DNA of 12,764 nt. Source: Polaribacter sp. GTDB lineage: Bacteria > Bacteroidota > Bacteroidia > Flavobacteriales > Flavobacteriaceae. Below the pieces are notes generated by a model, which was given only the letters and a program-made list of their open reading frames with translations, had not been told where the DNA came from and ran no database searches. The stretch covers positions 1 through 12,764 of the forward strand of contig JAQWIO010000034.1 of assembly GCA_029248845.1 (NCBI GenBank), given 5' to 3'. A program made the position numbers and the translations under genes. Below are positions 7,516 to 12,764 of this stretch, in pieces (within the stretch, counting starts at the first letter, position 1; each line of letters starts with the position of its first letter).

Positions 7516-8739
7516 ATGGAAAACTTACAAGCATTAAAACAACGTTTTGGAATTATCGGTAACGATATTCACCTCAACAGGGCTTTAGAAAAAGCAGTAA
7601 GGGTTGCTCCTACTGATATTTCTGTTTTGGTTACTGGTGAAAGTGGAGTTGGTAAAGAAAGTATCCCTAAAATAATACACTCATTATCTCACAGAAAACA
7701 TGCAAAATATATTGCTGTAAATTGTGGAGCAATTCCCGAAGGAACTATAGATAGTGAGCTTTTTGGTCACGAAAAAGGCGCTTTTACTGGCGCAACACAA
7801 GACAGGAAAGGATATTTTGAAGTTACCGATGGTGGTACCATTTTTTTAGATGAAGTTGGAGAACTTCCTTTAACAACTCAAGTACGACTGCTGCGTGTGT
7901 TAGAAAATGGTGAATTTATAAAAGTAGGTTCATCAAAAGTATTAAAAACAAATGTTAGAATTGTTGCAGCTACCAACGTTAACATGCAGTCTGCAATTGA
8001 AAAAGAAAAATTTAGAGAAGACCTATATTACAGGTTAAGTACCGTTGAAATTCATATACCCGCTTTAAGAGATCGTAATGAAGATATTCATTTACTCTTT
8101 AGAAAATTTGCTTCGGATTTTGCACAAAAATATAGAATGCCTTCCATTCGATTGGATGAAAATGCTGTGACTGTTTTATTAAACTATCGATTCCCTGGAA
8201 ATATCAGACAATTAAAGAATTTAGCAGAACAAATTTCTATAATTGAAGAAGAAAGAAGTGTTTCAAGTGCCAAACTTAAGCAATACTTGCCCAGCAATGA
8301 TGGAAATTTACCGGCAATTATTGGGGGTAAAAAAGAGACTGATTTTTCTAATGAACGTGATATTATGTATAAGATCTTATTTGACATGCGTAATGACATC
8401 AATGACCTAAAAAAATTAACTTTAGACTTAATAAAAAACGGAAACCTTGAAGAAGTGCAAGAAGAACATCAACAGTTAATTGAAAAAATATATGGAAATA
8501 AAGAAAAACAAGAGAATAATGTTGAAGTATTAAAGATTCCTCAAAACTCATCCCCAGAAAAAGATTATGATTTTATTGAGACCATAGAAGAAGATGAATC
8601 TTTATCTTTACAAGAGAAAGAGATTGAAATGATTAAAAGATCTCTTGAGAAAAACAGCAATAAACGAAAATTAGCTGCCAAAGAACTAGGAATCTCTGAA
8701 AGAACATTGTATCGAAAAATCAAACAATACGACCTTTAA
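7516..8739 (+). CDS. Sigma-54 activator: AAA+ domain with Fis-type HTH, no receiver domain
   Basis: The 407-residue bacterial enhancer-binding protein would remodel RNA polymerase with sigma-54 by ATP hydrolysis. The AAA+ domain starts almost at residue 10: Walker A GESGVGKE (41-48), sigma-54 contact loop GAFTGA (88-93), Walker B TIFLDEVGEL (108-117), sensor RIVAATN (148-154), arginine-finger region FREDLYYRLS (166-175) and sensor II FPGNIRQLKN (226-235). A long linker (about 250-370), acidic and rich in Glu, leads to a Fis-type helix-turn-helix (RKLAAKELGISERTLYRKI, 384-402). There is no N-terminal receiver, GAF or PAS domain, so activity is probably set by partner proteins, level or the linker. 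It starts 53 bases after miaB and ends 3 bases before lptE. Linkage to LPS transport and Sec genes suggests envelope-related targets, which is inference. Confidence 0.92.
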   Translation: MENLQALKQRFGIIGNDIHLNRALEKAVRVAPTDISVLVTGESGVGKESIPKIIHSLSHRKHAKYIAVNCGAIPEGTIDSELFGHEKGAFTGATQDRKGYFEVTDGGTIFLDEVGELPLTTQVRLLRVLENGEFIKVGSSKVLKTNVRIVAATNVNMQSAIEKEKFREDLYYRLSTVEIHIPALRDRNEDIHLLFRKFASDFAQKYRMPSIRLDENAVTVLLNYRFPGNIRQLKNLAEQISIIEEERSVSSAKLKQYLPSNDGNLPAIIGGKKETDFSNERDIMYKILFDMRNDINDLKKLTLDLIKNGNLEEVQEEHQQLIEKIYGNKEKQENNVEVLKIPQNSSPEKDYDFIETIEEDESLSLQEKEIEMIKRSLEKNSNKRKLAAKELGISERTLYRKIKQYDL

Positions 8740-8742
8740 CTT

Positions 8743-9249
8743 ATGAGAAAAATTATAGCATCCGCTCTATTATTAGTTAGTTCAGTTTTATTAATTGCTT
8801 GTGGCGCCTATTCATTTACGGGAGGAAGTACTGGAGATGCAAAAACAATACAAATCGATTTTTTTTCAAACCAAGCTCCCTTGGTTGAACCAACCTTAAG
8901 TCAGCGTTTTACTCAAGATTTACAAGATTTATTTACACGTCAAACAAATTTAACACTAACTAAGTCAAATGGTGACTTGTACTTTAGTGGTGAAATCACG
9001 GGTTACAGAGTAAATCCTATGAGTGCTACAGCTGCTCAAACTGCAGCGCAAAACAGACTCACAGTTACTATTAATGTTAGATTTGTAAATAAATTGATAG
9101 AAAAGGATGATTTTGAGAAACAGTTTTCTTTTTATTCAGATTTTGATGCAAATGCACAACTTACAGGCGGTGTTTTAGAAGCTGCTTTGGATGAAATAAT
9201 AGAAAGAATTACACAAGATATTTTTAACGCTTCAGTAGCAAAATGGTAG
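8743..9249 (+). CDS. lptE: LptE-like LPS-assembly lipoprotein
   Basis: The 168-residue protein has a lipoprotein signal (MRKIIASALLLVSSVLLIAC, lipidated Cys20, then Gly-Ala-Tyr-Ser-Phe-Thr-Gly). The mature start CGAYSFTG and the following pattern IQIDFFSNQAPLVEPTLSQ, then a SGEITGYRVNP strand and a C-terminal helix (LDEIIERITQDIFNASVAKW), match the LptE family of Bacteroidota. Known role: LptE plugs the LptD barrel that inserts lipopolysaccharide into the outer leaflet of the outer membrane. It sits 3 bases after the sigma-54 activator and its last 7 bases (ATGGTAG) overlap the start of the next gene, pointing to translational coupling. Confidence 0.82.
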   Translation: MRKIIASALLLVSSVLLIACGAYSFTGGSTGDAKTIQIDFFSNQAPLVEPTLSQRFTQDLQDLFTRQTNLTLTKSNGDLYFSGEITGYRVNPMSATAAQTAAQNRLTVTINVRFVNKLIEKDDFEKQFSFYSDFDANAQLTGGVLEAALDEIIERITQDIFNASVAKW

Positions 9250-9995
9250 TTTCAAAATTTATATCAATCATAGAAAAAAAACAAAAGATTCAGCAGTTAG
9301 AAACTACTGAATTAAGAGCTATTATTGAAAAATATCCTTATTTTCAAGCCGCTAGAGTACTGTATTTAAAGGGATTAAAAAATCAAGATAGCTATAAATA
9401 CAATAATGAATTAAAACTGACGGCTTCTTTCACATCAGATAGAACTGTTTTATTTACTTATATAACGACCAAAAATTTCGAGAATCATCAAAAAGAGTTG
9501 CATCAGCAGATCTCTGAAAAAATTTCAGAACAGAACTTCATAAAAACCTCCTCTGAATCCATCGCCAACATAACAGAAAGTCATACTGATGTAAAAAAAG
9601 AGTTAGGAATTGGTTTGCCAATTTTATTTTCATCAAAAGAGAACCATTCTTTTAATGAATGGATGCAAATTTCAACTAAAAAACCAATCGAAAGGAGTCT
9701 TGAAAAACAAGCTCAAAAGCCTATTGAAAAAGAAGAGCTAATTGATACATTTATTAAAAATAACCCAAAAATTAAACGGTTATCAAAAGAAAAAGTAGCG
9801 ATGGTACCTGTTATAGAAGACAAACAAGACTCATCTCTAATGACAGAAACTTTAGCCAAAGTCTATTTAGAACAAAAAAAGTTTGAAAACGCCATACAAG
9901 CATACAGAATTTTAAGTTTGAAATATCCAGAAAAAAGTGGTTTCTTTGCAGACCAAATAAAAAGAATACAAATTTTACAAAAAAATAAATCATGA
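9243..9995 (+). CDS. Unrecognised cytoplasmic protein with C-terminal TPR-like segment
   Basis: The protein has 250 residues, no signal peptide and no membrane helix. The N-terminal part (1-80) looks helical, with YPYFQAARVLYLKGL at 31-45. A Lys/Glu/Ser-rich middle follows (80-195) with a short motif FNEWMQISTKKPIERS (137-152). The C-terminus (about 200-245) has the TPR pattern LAKVYLEQKKFENAIQAYRI followed by LKYP and a helix. One repeat is clear; a second is uncertain. It overlaps lptE by 7 bases at its start and secG by 4 (ATGA) at its end, so all three are probably translated as a coupled set. I do not recognise a described function. A scaffold or adaptor linked to envelope biogenesis is inference from position only. 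Confidence 0.85.
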   Translation: MVVSKFISIIEKKQKIQQLETTELRAIIEKYPYFQAARVLYLKGLKNQDSYKYNNELKLTASFTSDRTVLFTYITTKNFENHQKELHQQISEKISEQNFIKTSSESIANITESHTDVKKELGIGLPILFSSKENHSFNEWMQISTKKPIERSLEKQAQKPIEKEELIDTFIKNNPKIKRLSKEKVAMVPVIEDKQDSSLMTETLAKVYLEQKKFENAIQAYRILSLKYPEKSGFFADQIKRIQILQKNKS

Positions 9996-10324
9996 GTTAC
10001 ACAGCATTTCTAATTCTAATTTTGATTGTAGCCATTGCATTAATCTTAATAGTAATGGTTCAAAACCCCAAAGGCGGTGGATTATCTTCCTCTTTTGGAG
10101 GTGGTGGAGGACAATCTTTAGGAGGCGTTCAAAACACAAACAATTTTTTAGATAGAACAACTTGGACGCTAGCAATTGCTATGTTTGCATTAATTTTATT
10201 AGCTAACTTTGCAATACCTAGAAGTGGAGACAATAATTTTAATTTAGAAAACACTTTAGAAGGTATTGAATCGAGTGCTCCAATTGAGAATACAATTCCT
10301 ACAACCAATGATACTATAAAATAA
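9992..10324 (+). CDS. secG: Preprotein translocase subunit SecG
   Basis: The 110-residue inner-membrane protein has two membrane helices (about 3-23 and 57-75). The cytoplasmic loop between them has PKGGGLSSSFGGGGGQSLGG, the glycine-rich SecG signature, followed by NFLDRTTW. The polar C-terminal tail (76-110) is longer than in many SecG proteins. Known role: SecG assists the SecYE channel and SecA-driven export. The start ATG overlaps the stop of the preceding gene as ATGA, and a strong terminator follows 22 bases after its stop, so it closes the operon. Confidence 0.93.
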   Translation: MSYTAFLILILIVAIALILIVMVQNPKGGGLSSSFGGGGGQSLGGVQNTNNFLDRTTWTLAIAMFALILLANFAIPRSGDNNFNLENTLEGIESSAPIENTIPTTNDTIK

Positions 10325-10346
10325 GAATCATTTAAGAAAAATAAAT

Positions 10347-10381
10347 AAATGCCAATGAAAATGACACGTTGGCATTTTTTT
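10347..10381 (+). terminator. Intrinsic terminator after secG
   Basis: AAATGCCAA (10347-10355) pairs with TTGGCATTT (10369-10377) around a 13-base loop, and the second arm runs into a T tract to 10381. It ends the run of genes before secG and isolates groES. Confidence 0.85.
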
Positions 10382-10419
10382 ATGTCTCTATTTTAAAAAA
10401 CAATTCATTCAAAGAAAAA

Positions 10420-10453
10420 TTGTCAGTTTTATTAAAATGGCATAATTTCTGAA
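10420..10453 (+). promoter_or_regulatory. Candidate groES promoter region
   Basis: Two overlapping readings are possible. First, TTG (10420-10422), 20 bases, then TAATTTCT (10443-10450), a weak match to TTG/TAnnTTTG. Second, TGGCATAATTTCTGAA (10438-10453), a partial match to the sigma-54 pattern TGGCACG-N4-TTGCW: the -24 half is good, but the -12 half lacks the C of its GC pair. The start codon is 50 bases downstream. Neither is strong. Confidence 0.35.
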
Positions 10454-10502
10454 CTTATTTTTTTAAATTTAAAATACAATTCAACCAATTAAAAAATATA
10501 AA

Positions 10503-10778
10503 ATGGGCGTACACATTAAACCTTTAGCAGACAGAGTTCTTGTAGAACCTGCTCCAGCAGAAACGAAAACAGCATCCGGATTAATTATACCTGATAACGC
10601 AAAAGAGAAACCCCAGAAAGGAACGGTAGTTGCCGTTGGAAAAGGGAAAGTTGATGAACCTTTAACTGTAAAAGTTGGAGACACTGTTTTGTATGGAAAA
10701 TATGGAGGTACAGACTTAAAATTAGAAGGTGTAGATTATTTAATGATGCGTGAATCTGATATTCTAGCAATCATATAA
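10503..10778 (+). CDS. groES: Co-chaperonin GroES (Cpn10)
   Basis: The 91-residue protein has the GroES barrel pattern: IKPLADRVLVEPAPAE at the start, the mobile loop TKTASGLIIPD (21-31) that docks on GroEL, then GTVVAVGKGK (40-49), VKVGDTVLYGKYGGT (57-71) and the terminal strand YLMMRESDILAII. Seven copies cap the GroEL ring and close the folding chamber in the cytoplasm. The length is slightly below the E. coli 97 residues but normal for Bacteroidota. It leads groEL by 113 bases. Confidence 0.97.
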   Translation: MGVHIKPLADRVLVEPAPAETKTASGLIIPDNAKEKPQKGTVVAVGKGKVDEPLTVKVGDTVLYGKYGGTDLKLEGVDYLMMRESDILAII

Positions 10779-10839
10779 GACGTATTCCTTTTTGGATGTT
10801 CATCACTTAAAAATCAAACTTAAAAATAAAACACTAATA

Positions 10840-10877
10840 ATTTTAGCGAAAAAGCAAATTTGCAAAATAGCTAAAAT
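10840..10877. promoter_or_regulatory. Two-tier palindrome between groES and groEL
   Basis: Outer arms ATTTTAGC (10840-10847) and GCTAAAAT (10870-10877) and the inner perfect palindrome GCAAATTTGC (10854-10863) share one centre at 10858.5. Between the tiers lie two unpaired A-rich hexamers. It ends 14 bases before the groEL start codon. It could be a protein-binding operator or an mRNA stem. It is not a CIRCE element: only the outer TTAGC/GCTAA resembles it, and the length is wrong. Confidence 0.5.
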
Positions 10878-10891
10878 CTAAACCTAAAATA

Positions 10892-12526
10892 ATGGCAAAA
10901 GATATAAAATTTGATATTGAAGCAAGAGACGGATTAAAACATGGAGTGGATGCTTTAGCAAATGCAGTAAAAGTAACATTGGGTCCTAAAGGAAGAAACG
11001 TAATTATTTCTAAATCCTTTGGCGCACCAACAGTCACTAAAGATGGAGTTTCCGTTGCAAAAGAAATTGAACTCGAAAATGAGCTTGAGAATATGGGAGC
11101 TCAAATGGTAAAGGAAGTTGCTTCTAAAACTAATGATTTAGCTGGAGATGGAACCACAACAGCAACTGTACTAGCTCAAGCAATCGTAAAAGAAGGCTTA
11201 AAAAATGTTGCTGCAGGTGCCAATCCTATGGATTTAAAACGTGGTATCGACAAAGCCGTCTCAGCCATTGTTTCCGATTTAGATAAACAAGCAAAAAAAG
11301 TTGGTAATTCGTCAGAAAAAATAAAACAAATTGCCGCAATTTCTGCAAACAATGACAATACTATAGGAGAATTAATAGCTACTGCTTTTACCAAAGTTGG
11401 TAAAGAAGGTGTTATTACTGTTGAAGAAGCCAAAGGAATGGAAACCTATGTAGACGTTGTTGAAGGAATGCAGTTTGACAGAGGGTATTTATCTCCTTAT
11501 TTTGTTACTGACGCAGATAAGATGATTGCTGATTTAGAGAATCCATATATTTTATTATTCGACAAGAAAATTTCCAACTTGCAGGAGATTCTTCCAATTT
11601 TAGAACCTGTTTCTCAATCTGGAAGACCTTTATTAATTATTGCTGAAGATGTAGACGGGCAAGCATTGGCTACTTTAGTTGTAAATAAATTACGAGGTGG
11701 ATTAAAAATTGCTGCTGTTAAAGCACCAGGATTTGGTGACAGAAGAAAAGCAATGTTAGAAGATATTGCTATTTTAACCGGTGGAACTGTTATTTCTGAA
11801 GAAAGAGGTTTTTCATTAGAAAATGCAACTTTAGATCTTTTAGGAACCGCTGAAACAATTACAATTGATAAAGACAATACAACCATCGTAAACGGTTCTG
11901 GAGACGCTTCAACAATTAAAGCAAGAGTGAACCAAATTAAAGCTCAAATTGAAACGACAACTTCAGATTACGATAGAGAAAAATTACAAGAACGTTTGGC
12001 TAAATTGGCTGGTGGTGTTGCAGTTTTATATGTTGGTGCTGCTTCTGAAGTAGAAATGAAAGAAAAGAAAGACAGAGTTGATGATGCACTACATGCCACA
12101 AGAGCCGCTGTTGAAGAAGGTATTGTTGCTGGTGGTGGTGTTGCATTAGTTCGCGCTAAAAAAGTTCTAGAAAAATTAACTACAGAAAATTTAGACGAAA
12201 CTACAGGTGTACAGATAATTAATAGAGCGATTGAAGCTCCTTTAAGAATTATTGTTGACAATGCTGGAGGAGAAGGATCTGTTGTTTTAAATAAAATTTT
12301 AGAAGGTAAAAAAGATTTTGGGTATGACGCTAAATCTGATGAGTATGTTGATATGTTAGAAGCTGGAATTATAGACCCTAAAAAGGTAACTAGAGTTGCA
12401 TTAGAAAATGCTGCTTCAGTTGCTGGTATGATTTTAACTACTGAATGTGCTTTGATTGACATTAAAGAAGATGCTCCTGCTGCCGCAATGCCTCCAATGG
12501 GTGGTGGTATGCCTGGAATGATGTAG
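10892..12526 (+). CDS. groEL: Chaperonin GroEL (Cpn60)
   Basis: The 544-residue ATP-driven folding chamber subunit is full length. The equatorial nucleotide site shows VTLGPKGRNV (28-37), DGVSVAKEIEL (51-61) and AGDGTTTATVLA (84-95). The apical domain has the conserved AVKAPGFGDRRKAMLEDIAILTGG region, and EEGIVAGGGVAL lies in the C-terminal equatorial part. The tail is MPPMGGGMPGMM, the classic Gly-Met repeat. ATG at 10892 gives the usual MAKDIKF start. It is co-transcribed with groES, possibly with extra control from the palindrome just upstream. Confidence 0.98.
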   Translation: MAKDIKFDIEARDGLKHGVDALANAVKVTLGPKGRNVIISKSFGAPTVTKDGVSVAKEIELENELENMGAQMVKEVASKTNDLAGDGTTTATVLAQAIVKEGLKNVAAGANPMDLKRGIDKAVSAIVSDLDKQAKKVGNSSEKIKQIAAISANNDNTIGELIATAFTKVGKEGVITVEEAKGMETYVDVVEGMQFDRGYLSPYFVTDADKMIADLENPYILLFDKKISNLQEILPILEPVSQSGRPLLIIAEDVDGQALATLVVNKLRGGLKIAAVKAPGFGDRRKAMLEDIAILTGGTVISEERGFSLENATLDLLGTAETITIDKDNTTIVNGSGDASTIKARVNQIKAQIETTTSDYDREKLQERLAKLAGGVAVLYVGAASEVEMKEKKDRVDDALHATRAAVEEGIVAGGGVALVRAKKVLEKLTTENLDETTGVQIINRAIEAPLRIIVDNAGGEGSVVLNKILEGKKDFGYDAKSDEYVDMLEAGIIDPKKVTRVALENAASVAGMILTTECALIDIKEDAPAAAMPPMGGGMPGMM

Positions 12527-12543
12527 AAATATGTTTTCGGAAG

Positions 12544-12562
12544 TAAAGACTTCTTGTCTTTA
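12544..12562 (+). other. Small hairpin just after groEL
   Basis: TAAAGAC (12544-12550) and GTCTTTA (12556-12562) form a perfect 7-base stem with loop TTCTT. No T tract follows, so it is not a terminator alone. It lies in the groEL 3' untranslated region ahead of the real terminator and may affect transcript end stability, or be chance. Confidence 0.4.
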
Positions 12563-12574
12563 TCATGAAATAAT

Positions 12575-12607
12575 AAAAAATCCGATAGAACTTCTATCGG
12601 ATTTTTT
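12575..12607. terminator. Bidirectional terminator between groEL and the minus-strand gene
   Basis: TCCGATAGAA (12581-12590) and TTCTATCGGA (12592-12601) are perfect inverted arms around one base, flanked by A6 (12575-12580) and T6 (12602-12607). The symmetric layout gives a stem and U tract in both directions. It serves groEL and the convergent gene at the right edge. Confidence 0.9.
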
Positions 12608-12625
12608 ACTTTCAAAAGAAATAAT

Positions 12626-12764
12626 TTAATCCTGTTTTTGCTGCTTTTTCAAACCACCTTCGTGGTCTAAAACAATCTCTTCATCTCTATATTTACAACA
12701 AGGATCAAGAGAATTATAAGCTTTGTCTGTTGCCGTTAATTTTTCTGTATCTAAACCCACAATA
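12626..12764 (-). CDS. Unidentified protein, C-terminal 45 residues (5' end cut)
   Basis: The minus strand is open from the right edge to TAA at 12626-12628. The visible end begins IVGLDTEKLTATDKAYN and continues to LDPCCKYRDEEIVLDHEGG, then a short Lys/Gln tail ending KQD. The paired cysteines (CC) could be a metal or redox site, but nothing else supports that. No family is recognised from this fragment. It converges on groEL and ends 19 bases from the shared terminator. Codon use is like its neighbours and the residue pattern is protein-like, so it is taken as a real gene. Confidence 0.65.
   Translation of the reverse strand, partial: IVGLDTEKLTATDKAYNSLDPCCKYRDEEIVLDHEGGLKKQQKQD

Noticed and set aside
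10779..10891. CIRCE/HrcA operator before groEL
   Set aside because: Only TTAGC and GCTAA match the ends of CIRCE. The ACTC/GAGT core and the nine-base spacer are missing.
11968..12615. Long 215-codon open frame antisense to groEL
   Set aside because: It lies almost wholly over groEL, crosses the shared terminator, and has a low-complexity Ser/Ala/Pro-rich composition typical of a shadow frame.

Overview
The window looks like core chromosome of a marine-type Flavobacteriaceae (Bacteroidota), close to Polaribacter or Tenacibaculum. The evidence is AT-rich DNA, no clear Shine-Dalgarno sequences, TAnnTTTG-type promoter boxes, gliding/type IX secretion genes gldK and gldL, and proteins of recognisably flavobacterial form. 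The genus is inference. No mobile element, CRISPR array, tRNA or rRNA was seen.

Left half, minus strand (about 5865 down to 1). A cluster is read leftwards: topA (DNA topoisomerase I), an arginase/formimidoylglutamase-fold protein that has lost half of its metal ligands, gldK (lipoprotein of the type IX secretion ring) and gldL (inner-membrane motor protein, cut by the window edge about where its normal end should be). The gldM and gldN genes that normally follow would lie outside. A 201-base divergent intergenic region separates topA from miaB and carries an exact TAnnTTTG promoter box on each strand.

Centre, plus strand (6008 to 10324). miaB (tRNA ms2i6A methylthiotransferase) is followed by a closely packed run: a stand-alone sigma-54 activator, an LptE-like outer-membrane lipoprotein, an unrecognised conserved-looking protein with a C-terminal TPR-like segment, and secG. 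The last three joints are a 3-base gap and two overlaps, so these genes are probably co-transcribed. The run ends in a good intrinsic terminator. Most of these products concern the envelope (LPS transport, Sec export).

Right part. groES and groEL form the chaperonin unit, separated by 113 bases that hold an unusual two-tier palindrome. No CIRCE element is present. A bidirectional terminator follows groEL and is shared with the 3' end of an unidentified minus-strand gene cut by the right edge.

Most worth following up: a run of nine G inside miaB and a run of seven G inside gldL, where loss of one G creates an immediate stop in each; the degenerate arginase-fold protein between topA and gldK; the palindrome between groES and groEL; and the unexplained gene overlapping lptE and secG. 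None proves a new system. The window is mostly well-known housekeeping and secretion genes.
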